Source: Streptomyces genisteinicus
GTDB taxonomy: Bacteria; Actinomycetota; Actinomycetes; Streptomycetales; Streptomycetaceae
Direction: 5' to 3'
DNA: 64,000 nucleotides
NCBI RefSeq assembly: GCF_014489615.1
Contig: NZ_CP060825.1
Location: 558,001-622,000, forward strand
Below the pieces are notes generated by a model. That model ran no database searches and had not been told where the DNA came from. It saw only the letters and a list, made by a program, of their open reading frames with translations. A program made the translations under genes and the position numbers. Of the stretch, positions 43,734 through 52,060 are shown piece by piece. Position 1 is the stretch's first letter. Every line of letters starts with the position of its first letter.

Positions 43734-44726
43734 TTGAAGATGCTCATCAATGTGCCGGAGACCGTCGTGGCGGACGCGCTGCGCGGAATGGCCGCGGCAC
43801 ACCCCGAACTGACCGTCGACGTCGAGCGCCGGGTCGTCGTCCGGGGCGACGCGCCCGTCGCCGGGAAGGTCGCGCTGGTCTCCGGCGGCGGTTCGGGGCA
43901 CGAACCGCTGCACTGCGGGTTCGTGGGCCCCGGAATGCTGGACGCGGCCTGTCCCGGCGAGGTGTTCACCAGCCCGGTGCCGGACCAGATGGTGCGCGCG
44001 GCGGCCGCCGTCGACAGCGGTGAGGGGGTGCTGTTCGTCGTCAAGAACTACACCGGCGACGTGCTCAACTTCCGCATGGCGCAGGAGCTCGCCGAGGACG
44101 AGGGCGTACGGCTCGCCACCGTCCTCGTCGACGACGACGTCGCGGTGTCCGACAGCCTCCACACCGCAGGACGGCGGGGCACCGGGGCGACCCTGTTCGT
44201 GGAGAAGATCGCGGGCGCCGCGGCGGAGGAGGGCGCCCCGCTGGAGCGGGTGGAGTCGCTGGCCCGTCAGGTCGTCGGGAGCTGCCGCAGCTTCGGGGTC
44301 GCCCTCGGCGCCTGCAGCACCCCGGCCAAGGGCGGACCGACCTTCGACCTGCCCCCGGGCGAACTGGAACTCGGCATCGGCATCCACGGCGAACCCGGAC
44401 GCGAGCGCCGCCCCATGATGACGTCCGGCGAGATCGCGGACTTCGCCGTCGGGGCCGTCCTGGAGGATCTGCGGCCGTCGGGGCCCGTCATCGCCCTCGT
44501 CAACGGGATGGGCGGCACTCCCCTGCTCGAACTGTACGGCTTCGGCGCGGAGGTCCACCGGGTGCTGTCCGAGCGCGGGGTGCCGGTGGTCCGCACGCTG
44601 GTGGGCAACTACGTCACCTCCCTCGACATGGCCGGGTGCTCGGTGACCCTGTGCCGGGCGGACGAGGAGCTGCTCCGGCTGTGGGACGCCCCGGTACGGA
44701 CGCCGGGCCTGCGCTGGGGCCGCTGA
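43734..44726 (+). CDS. dhaK: dihydroxyacetone kinase subunit DhaK
   Basis: This 330-residue DhaK begins MKMLINVPETVV. It has the substrate-binding VALVSGGGSGHEPLHCGFVGPGMLDAACPGEVFTSP and FVVKNYTGDVLNFRMA, and the conserved histidine of GIGIHGEPGRERR that binds dihydroxyacetone covalently. It phosphorylates dihydroxyacetone using phosphate passed from DhaL. The TTG at 43734 lies 4 bases after AGGAGG, while the ATG at 43740 has 10-base spacing; both are plausible. It is first gene of dhaKLM and divergent from the AraC regulator. Confidence 0.95.
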   Translation: MKMLINVPETVVADALRGMAAAHPELTVDVERRVVVRGDAPVAGKVALVSGGGSGHEPLHCGFVGPGMLDAACPGEVFTSPVPDQMVRAAAAVDSGEGVLFVVKNYTGDVLNFRMAQELAEDEGVRLATVLVDDDVAVSDSLHTAGRRGTGATLFVEKIAGAAAEEGAPLERVESLARQVVGSCRSFGVALGACSTPAKGGPTFDLPPGELELGIGIHGEPGRERRPMMTSGEIADFAVGAVLEDLRPSGPVIALVNGMGGTPLLELYGFGAEVHRVLSERGVPVVRTLVGNYVTSLDMAGCSVTLCRADEELLRLWDAPVRTPGLRWGR

Positions 44727-44796
44727 GACCGCCACGGCCACGCGGCCGGGCACGGCCCGCCCGCCACTGACGACGCGACGCGACAAGGGAGTTCCT

Positions 44797-45411
44797 GTGC
44801 TCGACACCGCCTTCTTCCTCAGCTGGCTGACGCTCGCCGCCGAGGCCGTGGACCGGGAGGCCGGCCGGCTCACCGAGCTGGACTCGGCCATCGGCGACGC
44901 GGACCACGGCAGCAACCTGCGGCGGGGCTTCGCCGCCGTCCGCGCGGCACTGGACGCGGAACCGCCCGCTACGCCCGGCGCCGTGCTCGTCCTCGCCGGA
45001 CGGCAGCTGATCTCCTCCGTCGGCGGCGCGTCGGGGCCGCTGTACGGGACGCTGCTGCGCCGCACCGGCAAAGCGCTCGGGGACGCGCCCGAGGTCTCCC
45101 CCGGGGAGTTCGCCGAGGCGCTGCGGGCCGGCGTCGCGGCCGTCGCCGAGCTGGGCGGGGCGACGGCGGGCGACAAGACCATGCTGGACGCCCTGGAGCC
45201 CGCGGCGGCCGCGCTCGCCGGCACCACGGACTCCTTCGCCGCCGCACGGACGGCGGCCGAGGAGGGCGCACGGGCGACCGTCCCGCTCCAGGCGCGCAAG
45301 GGCCGCGCCAGCTACCTCGGCGAACGCAGCATCGGGCACCGGGATCCGGGGGCGGCGTCGTCGGCCCTGCTGCTCGCGGCCCTCGCGCAGGCCGCGGAGG
45401 ACCGGGCGTGA
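44797..45411 (+). CDS. dhaL: dihydroxyacetone kinase ADP-binding subunit DhaL
   Basis: This 204-residue DhaL has the magnesium-binding [18 protein letters not shown], the nucleotide-lid helices and [26 protein letters not shown] and the C-terminal [25 protein letters not shown]. It holds ADP as a cofactor that is re-phosphorylated by DhaM and passes phosphate to DhaK-bound substrate. The GTG at 44797 has AAGGGAG upstream, 70 bp after dhaK. Its stop overlaps the dhaM start by GTGA. Confidence 0.95.
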   Translation: MLDTAFFLSWLTLAAEAVDREAGRLTELDSAIGDADHGSNLRRGFAAVRAALDAEPPATPGAVLVLAGRQLISSVGGASGPLYGTLLRRTGKALGDAPEVSPGEFAEALRAGVAAVAELGGATAGDKTMLDALEPAAAALAGTTDSFAAARTAAEEGARATVPLQARKGRASYLGERSIGHRDPGAASSALLLAALAQAAEDRA

Positions 45412-45821
45412 GCGCCGGGGACGCCCCGGTCGGCATCGTGCTCGTCTCGCACAGCGCCGGCGTCGCCGAGTCGGTGGCCGGACTCGCCCGCGGACTGGCC
45501 GGCAGCGGCGCGCTCGCCCCGGTCGCGGCCGCCGGCGGCGCCCCGGGCGGCGGCCTCGGCACGGACGCCGAACTGATCGCCGCGGCCGCCTCCCACGTGG
45601 ACCGGGGCGCCGGCGTGGCGGTCCTCGCCGACCTCGGCAGCGCCGTGCTCACCGTGAAGGCCCTGCTCGCCGAGGACGGCGAACTGCCCGCCGGGACCCG
45701 GCTGCTGGACGCCCCGTTCGTCGAGGGCGCGGTCGCCGCGGTGGTCACGGCCTCCGCCGGCGGGGACCTCGACGCCGTGGCGGCGGCGGCACAGGAGGCG
45801 TACGGCTACCGGAAGGTGTGA
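45408..45821 (+). CDS. dhaM: PTS-dependent dihydroxyacetone phosphotransferase subunit DhaM (EIIA domain)
   Basis: This 137-residue protein is just the mannose-type EIIA domain. The phosphorylatable histidine is in [27 protein letters not shown] sequence near residue 15, and [18 protein letters not shown] is the conserved core. It takes phosphate from HPr of the sugar phosphotransferase system and recharges the ADP in DhaL. The long DhaM form with fused HPr/EI domains seen in E. coli is absent. The GTG at 45408 overlaps dhaL. It is last in the operon. Confidence 0.92.
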   Translation: MSAGDAPVGIVLVSHSAGVAESVAGLARGLAGSGALAPVAAAGGAPGGGLGTDAELIAAAASHVDRGAGVAVLADLGSAVLTVKALLAEDGELPAGTRLLDAPFVEGAVAAVVTASAGGDLDAVAAAAQEAYGYRKV

Positions 45822-45884
45822 GGCGCCGCACGCCACCGGGAGCGGCTTGTGAGCGCCCTGGTCGGAGGACTACTGTCACGGGGC

Positions 45885-46078
45885 CTTGGTGTTCGGGAAA
45901 CCGGTGCGGAACCGGTGCGGCCCTCGCCACTGTGATCGGAATGTCCGGCTCCACCTCCCCTCCGGGGGAAGCCACTGGGACCCGCGGGAGACCGCGGCGC
46001 CTGGGAAGGCGGAGCCGGGTGCGACGTGTGCACGGAAGACCTCCGGACAGCGACGCCCGTCAGCCAGGAGACCGGCCA
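45885..46078 (+). ncRNA. cobalamin (B12) riboswitch
   Basis: The leader of cbiM contains the usual elements in order: an early GGTGTTCGGGAAACCGGTGC stem region, GCCACTG boxes (a GCCACTGTGA-like one near 45926 and GCCACTGGGA near 45971), and a canonical B12 box CAGCCAGGAGACCGGCC at 46061-46077. High adenosylcobalamin should fold the aptamer and shut off the cobalt importer. The cbiM start codon is 46 bases after the box. Outer boundaries are estimated. Confidence 0.92.
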
Positions 46079-46123
46079 GGGTGCGTTGTCCATCCACGAG
46101 GTGCTGGAGAGGGTTTCCCGACC

Positions 46124-46825
46124 ATGCATATAGCCGAGGGGTATCTGCCCCCGCTGCACGCCGTCGCCTGGGGCGCGGCCTCTGCCCCGTTCGTCGTCCA
46201 CGGCGTACGCGCCCTGACCCGCGAGGTCAAGGCCCATCCCGAATCCACCCTGCTGCTCGGCGCCTCCGGCGCCTTCACGTTCGTCCTGTCGGCACTGAAG
46301 ATCCCTTCCGTGACGGGCAGCTGCTCCCACCCCACCGGCACCGGACTGGGGGCGATCCTCTTCCGACCCCCGGTGATGGCGGTGCTCGGCACCATCACCC
46401 TCCTGTTCCAGGCCCTGCTCCTGGCGCACGGCGGCCTCACCACCCTCGGGGCGAACGTCTTCTCCATGGCGGTCGTCGGCCCCTGGGCCGGCTACGCCGT
46501 CTACCGGCTGGTGCGCCTCAGCGGCGCCCCCCTGATGGTCTCCGTGTTCTTCGCCGCGTTCACGGCCGACCTCGTCACCTACTGCGTGACCAGCGTCCAG
46601 CTCGCGCTCGCCTTCCCCGACCCCGGCAGCGGATTCCTCGGCGCGCTCGCCAAGTTCGGCGGCATCTTCGCCGTGACGCAGATCCCGCTGGCGGTCAGCG
46701 AAGGACTGCTGACGGTGCTCGTGATGCGTCTGCTCGTCCGGTCCAGCAAGGGTGAACTGACCCGCCTGGGCGTCCTGGTGACCGGTGGCGCCCGTGGCGC
46801 CCAGAAGGAGGCCGAGGTCCGATGA
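46124..46825 (+). CDS. cbiM: cobalt ECF transporter S component CbiM
   Basis: This 233-residue membrane protein starts [20 protein letters not shown]. The Met-His N-terminus supplies metal ligands once inserted in the binding site. It also has the family core [52 protein letters not shown]. It captures Co2+ for the energy-coupling-factor transporter with CbiN, CbiQ and CbiO. The ATG at 46124 must be exact because His2 is functional. It is under the B12 riboswitch, and its stop overlaps cbiN by ATGA. Confidence 0.96.
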   Translation: MHIAEGYLPPLHAVAWGAASAPFVVHGVRALTREVKAHPESTLLLGASGAFTFVLSALKIPSVTGSCSHPTGTGLGAILFRPPVMAVLGTITLLFQALLLAHGGLTTLGANVFSMAVVGPWAGYAVYRLVRLSGAPLMVSVFFAAFTADLVTYCVTSVQLALAFPDPGSGFLGALAKFGGIFAVTQIPLAVSEGLLTVLVMRLLVRSSKGELTRLGVLVTGGARGAQKEAEVR

Positions 46826-47193
46826 GCCGCAACGCGAAGATCAACACACTGCTGGTCCTGATCGTGGTCGCCCTGGCCGTCCTCCCGCTGGCTCTCGGGC
46901 TCGGCGACCACAAGGAGGAGCCCTTCGCGGGCGCCGACGCACAGGCCGAGACGGCGATCACCGAACTGGAGCCCGACTACGAGCCCTGGTTCTCGCCCCT
47001 GTACGAACCGCCCTCCGGCGAAGTGGAGTCCGCGCTGTTCGCCCTCCAGGCCGCACTCGGCGCGGGCGTCCTCGCGTACTACTTCGGCCTGCACAGGGGA
47101 CGCCGCCAGGCAGAGGCCCGCGCGGCGGACGCCGCCGACGGGTCCGCGGGAACCGGCACCACCTCCGGCGGTGCCACGACGGCCGCTCCCTGA
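46822..47193 (+). CDS. cbiN: cobalt transporter subunit CbiN
   Basis: This 123-residue protein has two transmembrane helices ([20 protein letters not shown] and [23 protein letters not shown]) and the family loop [31 protein letters not shown] between them. It is the small auxiliary subunit that enables metal loading by CbiM. The C-terminal Ala/Thr/Gly tail is low complexity. It overlaps cbiM by 4 bp. Confidence 0.93.
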   Translation: MSRNAKINTLLVLIVVALAVLPLALGLGDHKEEPFAGADAQAETAITELEPDYEPWFSPLYEPPSGEVESALFALQAALGAGVLAYYFGLHRGRRQAEARAADAADGSAGTGTTSGGATTAAP

Positions 47194-47199
47194 CCGGGG

Positions 47200-47949
47200 G
47201 TGCTGCCGATCGACGCGGCGGCGCACAGCAGTCGCTGGCGCCGCCGCCACCCCGTGGAGAAGGCCGTGCTCGGACTCGGCCTGACGATCACGGCCGTGTG
47301 CCTCCCGCCGTGGCCGGGCGCCGTGCTGGTCGCCTCGGCGACCCTCGCCGTACTGCTCGGCCCGGCCGGAGTCGCCCCCCGCCGGCTGTGGCGGGCGTTC
47401 CGCATCCCGCTCGGCTTCTGCGTGACCGGCGCGGTGCCCCTGCTGTTCGCCGTGGGCGGGCCGGGCGGCGCCGTGTCCCTCGCACCCGGCGGCCCCGTCC
47501 ACGCCGGGCAGTTGCTGCTCCGCACGTCGGCGGCCTCCCTCGGGGTGCTGCTGTTCGCGTTCACCACCCCCGTGTCGGACGTCCTGCCGCGGCTGGTGCG
47601 CGCCGGCGTGCCCGCCCCCGTCGTCGACGTCGCCCTGGTGATGTACCGGATCAGCTTCCTCCTGCTGGACTCCGTCGCCCGCGTCCGCCAGGCACAGGCC
47701 GCCCGGCTCGGCGCGACCAGCCGCGCCGCGGCCTGGCGATCGCTGGCCGGGCTCGGGGCGACCGCGTTCGTCCGGGCCTTCGACCGGGCGGCACGCCTCC
47801 ACACGGGCCTCGCCGGACGCGGCTACGACGGCACGCTGCGGGTGCTCGTGCCCCGGTCGAAGATCTCCCGGCCGTTCCTCTGCGGCGTCGCGGGCCTGCT
47901 CACCGCGCTGGTGCTGCTCACCCTCGTCCTCGAAAGGCACGTCCTGTGA
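47200..47949 (+). CDS. cbiQ: cobalt ECF transporter T component CbiQ
   Basis: This 249-residue membrane protein has the coupling signatures MYRISFLLLDSVARVRQAQAARLG and AFDRAARLHTGLAGRGYDG (the A-R-G motifs that contact the ATPases). It transmits ATP hydrolysis by CbiO to the CbiM substrate component. The GTG at 47200 begins 6 bp after cbiN and gives a normal N-terminus. Its stop overlaps cbiO by GTGA. Confidence 0.93.
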   Translation: MLPIDAAAHSSRWRRRHPVEKAVLGLGLTITAVCLPPWPGAVLVASATLAVLLGPAGVAPRRLWRAFRIPLGFCVTGAVPLLFAVGGPGGAVSLAPGGPVHAGQLLLRTSAASLGVLLFAFTTPVSDVLPRLVRAGVPAPVVDVALVMYRISFLLLDSVARVRQAQAARLGATSRAAAWRSLAGLGATAFVRAFDRAARLHTGLAGRGYDGTLRVLVPRSKISRPFLCGVAGLLTALVLLTLVLERHVL

Positions 47950-48764
47950 TCGTCCGGCTCGTCGACGCCCGTTACGCCTACGAAGAGGGCCCGGTGGTCC
48001 TCGACAGGGTCGGGCTCGCCCTCGCCGAGGGCCGCGCCACGGCGCTCCTCGGACGCAACGGAAGCGGCAAGACCACCCTGCTGCGACTGCTCAGCGGCGG
48101 CCTCCGCCCCGCCTCGGGGCAACTCCTCCTGGAGGGCGAGCCGGTGACGTACGACCGGGCCGGGCTCACCCGCCTCCGTACGACGGTGCAGCTCGTGGTG
48201 CAGGACCCGGACGACCAGCTCTTCGCGGCGTCCGTCGCGCAGGACGTGTCCTTCGGGCCGATGAACCTCGGACTGCCGGAGGAGGAGGTCCGCGCGCGGG
48301 TCGGCGAGGCGCTGGCCGCCATGGACATCGAGAACCTGCGCGACCGGCCCACGCACCTGCTCTCCTACGGGCAGCGCAAACGCGCGGCGATCGCAGGGGC
48401 GGTGGCGATGCGTCCGCGCGTGCTCGTCCTGGACGAGCCCACCGCGGGGCTCGACCCGCACGGCCAGGAGCGGCTGCTGGAGGTCCTCGGCGAGCTGCGG
48501 CGGTCGGGGACGACGGTGGTCATGGCCACCCACGACGTGGACCTCGCCCTGCGCTGGGCGGACGACGCGGTCGTCCTCGCGCCGGGGGGGCTCCGGACGG
48601 GGCCCGTCGCGGAACTCCTCACCGACCAGCCGCTCCTGGACGCGGCCCGCCTCCGCCGGCCCTGGGGAACCGCGGTCGCCCAGCTCCTGTCCGCCCACGG
48701 CCTCCTCCCTCCGGGCACGGCGGCCCCGCGCACAGCAGAGGATCTCCTCCGGTTCCTGCGGTGA
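47946..48764 (+). CDS. cbiO: cobalt ECF transporter ATPase CbiO
   Basis: This 272-residue ABC ATPase has Walker A LLGRNGSGKTTLL, Q-loop VVQDPDDQLFAASVAQDVSFGPMNLGL (typical of ECF ATPases), signature LLSYGQRKRAAIAG, Walker B VLVLDEPTAGLD and switch His in MATHDVDLA. It powers cobalt uptake. The signature serine/glycine pair reads SYGQ rather than SGGQ, as in many CbiO proteins. It starts with GTG at 47946 overlapping cbiQ. The operon ends here; a repeat-rich gene-free region follows. Confidence 0.95.
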   Translation: MIVRLVDARYAYEEGPVVLDRVGLALAEGRATALLGRNGSGKTTLLRLLSGGLRPASGQLLLEGEPVTYDRAGLTRLRTTVQLVVQDPDDQLFAASVAQDVSFGPMNLGLPEEEVRARVGEALAAMDIENLRDRPTHLLSYGQRKRAAIAGAVAMRPRVLVLDEPTAGLDPHGQERLLEVLGELRRSGTTVVMATHDVDLALRWADDAVVLAPGGLRTGPVAELLTDQPLLDAARLRRPWGTAVAQLLSAHGLLPPGTAAPRTAEDLLRFLR

Positions 48765-48784
48765 GCCCCCCGGTGGGGGGGCGG

Positions 48785-49195
48785 TTTCCGCGGGGGTGTG
48801 GGTTCCGCTCGTGTGCGGGTGCGGGTGTGTGGGTGGCGCACCCACGCTGCGCGCGGGGTGTCCTTGCCGGACGGGGTGGTTCGGTGCGGGTGTGTGGGTG
48901 GCGCACCCCCGCTGCGCGCGGGTTGTCCTCAGACGCCGGACAGGCTTTGTTGCCCGGTCGGGCATGTTTGTTCTGTGCAGGCGGGGGTGGTGCACCCCCG
49001 CTCCGCGCGGGTGTCCTCAAACGCCGGACAGGCTTGAGTTGCCCGAACTGGGTCCGCACCGCAGGACAAAAGTTGCGGGTCCCTCCGGAGGCTAGAGCGC
49101 CCGCTCGCCCCAATATGACTCTCCCTAGCTCGACGACCGTCGGGCGCTTACGCCTCCTGCGCGCCCCGTGTCCGCGGCGAACGCACCGGCCGGAC
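48785..49195. repeat. left arm of giant imperfect inverted repeat
   Basis: The arm contains three degenerate direct copies (near 48808-48880, 48882-48949 and 48976-49038) of a unit reading roughly GTGGGTGGYGCACCCMCG, then CTSCGCGCGGGT(T)GTCCTCA, then ACGCCGGACAGGCTT. Two blocks follow: 49072-49111 (40 bp) and 49132-49176 (45 bp), which have inverted partners in the right arm, the first perfectly and the second with one mismatch. The GCCGGACAGGCTTGAG-like tail recalls short intergenic repeats frequent in Streptomyces. Confidence 0.75.
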
Positions 49196-49489
49196 GGGGG
49201 GAGGGAGCATTTCCGACTGCCGGTGAGGGGTGGTACAGGGTGGCCGTCCGCCGCCGGGGACGCGGGATCAGGGCCTCGGAGACGATACTGGCGAGAACCG
49301 AGCAAAGGGTGTGTGCATCCCCAGCCCGCCCGGGAAGGACACCTCGCCCGCAGCGGAGGTGGGAAAGCCAGCCGTCCGACGATTGAGGGTCACGGCCCCA
49401 GGCCATGCCGCGACCACCCACGCAAACAGCACACACAGCAAGAGATGCTCACGACCACCGGGCCCGCGGACGAAGAAACAGCCCCCACA

Positions 49490-49880
49490 CCGGCGGGCCG
49501 GTACGTTCAGCGCGGACACGGGGCGCGCAGGAGGCGTAAGCGGCCGACGGTCGTCCAGTTGGGGCGGGTCAAGTCTGGGGCGAGCGGGCGCTCTAGCCTC
49601 CGGAGGGACCCGCAACTCCCACTCCACGCACCGGACCAGCGCCGTGCAACCCAAGCCCGTCCGGCGCTTGAGGACACCCGCGCGCAGCGGGGGTGCACCA
49701 CCCCCACCCGCACAAAAGGCGCAAGCCCAACCCCGCACCCAAGCCCGTCCGGCGCCTGAGGACAACCCGCGCGCAGCGTGGGTGCGCCACCCACACACCC
49801 GCACCCAAACGTGCACCCGCACCCGCGGAAACCGCCCCCGAACCGCACCGCCCCCCAGGGGCGGCCCCCACCGGCCCCCT
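49490..49880. repeat. right arm of giant imperfect inverted repeat
   Basis: Blocks 49511-49555 and 49577-49616 are the inverted partners of the left-arm blocks. Inverted copies of the AAGCCCGTCCGGCGCYTGAG unit follow near 49648-49715 and 49742-49810. The arm then runs into a CGCACCCGCGGAAACCGCCCCC-like end matching the inverse of the left outer edge near 48785. Spacing of blocks differs from the left arm, showing independent indels. Confidence 0.75.
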
Positions 49881-49989
49881 TGGAGTGGCAGGCCCCACGG
49901 GCCGCACCTAGCGTCGTTGCCGTCGGGGTGCGCTGTCGCCTCCGTGGAACCGCTCCGCGGCTGCGCGCCTCGGGAACCGGAGACGCCCC

Positions 49990-50559
49990 ATGCACCCACG
50001 GCTCGCCCTCCTGTGGCTTCTCGGCCCGGCGCTGATCGCCGGTGCGGCTCCGGCGTACGCGGAACCGTCCGGCGACGTCACCTCGTTCGCGTACAGCGTC
50101 TCCCCCGCCGCCGTCGCCCCGGGCGGCACGGTCTCCCTCACCGCCACCGAGTGCGCGTCCGCGACCGTCACCGTCACCGCGCCGGTGTTCGACACGGTGA
50201 CGCTGAGCGGTGGGAAGCCGGGGCGCGCCGAGCTGTACCAGGACGCCGAGCCGGGGGCCGAGTACGAGGTCGTCTTCGAGTGCGAGGGCGAGACGGGGCG
50301 GGCGAAGCTGACGGTCTCCGCGTCGGGCGGGCACCCTCACTCCCCCACGCCGAGGCCCGACCGGAGCGCGCACTCGCCGGTTCCGCACGAGTGGCCGTCG
50401 GCGGGCGTGAAGCCGGGCGGCGGGGTCAAGGCGGGTACCGGCGGCAGCTTCTTCGACGCCGGGCCGGCCCAGCTCGTCGCGGGCGGTGCGGTGATCGCCG
50501 CCGGTCTGGCGGGAGCGGTCCTGCTCGTGGTGCGCCGGCGTTCCGGCGGCCGGGCCTGA
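49990..50559 (+). CDS. secreted, C-terminally membrane-anchored protein (sortase neighbour)
   Basis: This 189-residue protein has a signal peptide (LALLWLLGPALIAGAAPAYA, cleavage after about residue 24). A small beta-rich domain follows (SFAYSVSPAAVAPGGTVSLTATECASATVTVTAP), with two cysteines that could pair. A Pro/Ser/His/Gly linker leads to a C-terminal transmembrane helix (LVAGGAVIAAGLAGAVLLVV) and a basic tail RRRSGGRA. No LPXTG-type sortase signal is visible before the helix. It lies 16 bp upstream of a class F sortase gene, so the two are co-transcribed and probably cooperate at the cell surface. The function is unknown. Confidence 0.8.
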   Translation: MHPRLALLWLLGPALIAGAAPAYAEPSGDVTSFAYSVSPAAVAPGGTVSLTATECASATVTVTAPVFDTVTLSGGKPGRAELYQDAEPGAEYEVVFECEGETGRAKLTVSASGGHPHSPTPRPDRSAHSPVPHEWPSAGVKPGGGVKAGTGGSFFDAGPAQLVAGGAVIAAGLAGAVLLVVRRRSGGRA

Positions 50560-50575
50560 GGCGGGGAGGGCCGCC

Positions 50576-51199
50576 GTGTCGGGCACGGGACGCGGTGCGT
50601 GGTTCACCGTCCTGTGCGTGCTGCTGTTCGGCGTGTTCCTCGTGCGCAACGGCGCCGCCTCCCTGCCGGCCGGCGGTCCGCCCCAGCCCGTCGCGGCCGC
50701 CGCGCAGGCGGACCGCCCGGCCGGGCGGACGCCCGCCGCGCTGCCGCACGCGGCGCCCAGCCGGATCGTGATCGCCTCGGCCGGCGTCGACGCGCCGGTC
50801 GTCTCCGTCGGTCTCGACGCCGACGGGTGGGTCGCTGCTCCCCCGCCGGACCGGCCCCGGCTGACCGGCTGGTACCGGGGTGCCGTCTCCCCCGGCGAGC
50901 GGGGGACCGCCGTCGTCGTCGGCCATGTCGACACCGACGCAGGTCCCGCGGTGTTCTACCCGCTGGGCGCGCTGGGGCCCGGCACCCGGGTGGAGGTGGA
51001 GCGGACGGACGGCAGGACCGCCGTGTTCGCGCTGTACGCCGTGGAGGTGTTCCCGCAGCGGGGTTTTCCGGCCGAGGCCGTCTACGCGGACGGTCCCGCG
51101 CCGGAGATCCGGCTGATCACCTGTGGTGGCGCGTACTCCGCGCGGGACGGCTACCAGGGCAACGTGGTCGCCTCGGGGCGGCTGGTCGCGGTGCGCTGA
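50576..51199 (+). CDS. class F sortase
   Basis: This 207-residue protein has an N-terminal membrane anchor (WFTVLCVLLFGVFLVRNGAA) and a sortase beta-barrel with the catalytic residues in order: His in TAVVVGHVDTDAGPAVFYPLG, Cys in IRLITCGGAYSARDGYQGN and Arg in VVASGRLVAV. Class F sortases of actinobacteria are thought to act as transpeptidases on surface proteins. The start is GTG at 50576. The partner upstream lacks a clear sorting motif, so its substrate is uncertain. Confidence 0.88.
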   Translation: MSGTGRGAWFTVLCVLLFGVFLVRNGAASLPAGGPPQPVAAAAQADRPAGRTPAALPHAAPSRIVIASAGVDAPVVSVGLDADGWVAAPPPDRPRLTGWYRGAVSPGERGTAVVVGHVDTDAGPAVFYPLGALGPGTRVEVERTDGRTAVFALYAVEVFPQRGFPAEAVYADGPAPEIRLITCGGAYSARDGYQGNVVASGRLVAVR

Positions 51200-51211
51200 G
51201 CGCCGGGGGTG

Positions 51212-51961
51212 TCAGACGGCGGGGTCGGGTGTGCGCATCAGGCGCAGGAAGGCGCGCAGGCCGGTGATGATGTCCTCGTTGTCCGACAGGCGGTTCACGG
51301 TCGTCTCGAACTCCCGTCCCAGCGCGGTGATCCTGCGGTCGGTGTCGTCGGCGCGCGCGACCGTGGACATCCCCAGCGCGTCGGCGGTGCGCCGCAGTTC
51401 GGCGAGTGCCCGGTACTGCTCCTCGGCCTTCTCCTCCAGGAGACTCAGGCCGGTGGTGAGCCGGTCCACCCGCGAGCGGAGTTCGACGACGTCGTCGCGC
51501 GGGTGGGTGACGTCCTTCAGCAGTACGCCGAGCCGCCGGCGCAGGGAGGCGAACCAGGCGCCCGCGGGACGGAAGGCCGTGCTCACCAGGAAGATCCCGC
51601 CGAACCAGTAGCCGCTCGCCCCGCCGGTCGCCGCCGTGACCGCGACGACGAGGGCGGCCGTCAGCAGGTGTCCCGCGATCGCCGCACGGAGCATCACCCG
51701 GGCGATGCGGGCCGCTTCGGCGTCGCGTTCCCCGGGTACGGTCAGCCCTTTGCGGCGGCTGACGCCGATCTCGGCGAGCACGGCGTGCGCCCGGAAGTAC
51801 AGGTTCCAGGGCACGGTCAGCAGCAGGAGCAGCCAGACGAGCCCGACGACGCCCGCGGCCGCGCCGAGCACCGTGCCCGGCGGGGCGCCCGCCGCGTAGG
51901 CCGCGGCCAGCGCCCCGGCCACCAGCGCGGCCGCGAGCGCGACCCCCAGCACCTTTCCCAT
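51212..51961 (-). CDS. membrane protein with C-terminal coiled coil, unknown function
   Basis: This 249-residue protein has helices near the N-terminus (VLGVALAAALVAGALAAAYA, GTVLGAAAGVVGLVWLLLLLTVPWNLYF) and two more around residues 85-125. A long charged coiled-coil region follows (DDVVELRSRVDRLTTGLSLLEEKAEEQYRALAELRRTADAL). No family was recognised. The ATG at 51961 has GGGGGAGGA upstream. It converges on the sortase gene with 12 bp between stops. Confidence 0.7.
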   Translation of the reverse strand: MGKVLGVALAAALVAGALAAAYAAGAPPGTVLGAAAGVVGLVWLLLLLTVPWNLYFRAHAVLAEIGVSRRKGLTVPGERDAEAARIARVMLRAAIAGHLLTAALVVAVTAATGGASGYWFGGIFLVSTAFRPAGAWFASLRRRLGVLLKDVTHPRDDVVELRSRVDRLTTGLSLLEEKAEEQYRALAELRRTADALGMSTVARADDTDRRITALGREFETTVNRLSDNEDIITGLRAFLRLMRTPDPAV

Positions 51962-52060
51962 ACGGTCCTCCCCCGGCCCGGTCGTGCTCTCATCGTCGCG
52001 GCCGGGGCGGCCGGAGGCATGAGTACGGCTACTCACCCGGGCCGGGGGCGCGACGGCGGG

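Larger units (their letters stand above)
48765..49989. other. 1.2-kb gene-free region holding a giant inverted repeat
   Basis: No credible gene lies between cbiO and the secreted-protein gene. Reading frames here consist of repeat-derived Arg/Pro/Gly-rich sequence. The region is organised as two inverted arms (about 48785-49195 and 49490-49880) around a 300-bp centre that shows no recognisable gene or RNA. The arms are listed separately. Confidence 0.7.

Noticed and set aside
48619..49999. Several overlapping 70-240-residue frames in the inverted repeat region
   Set aside because: Their products repeat segments such as KPVRRLRTP and GGAPPPP that come from the DNA repeats, and none has a good ribosome site.
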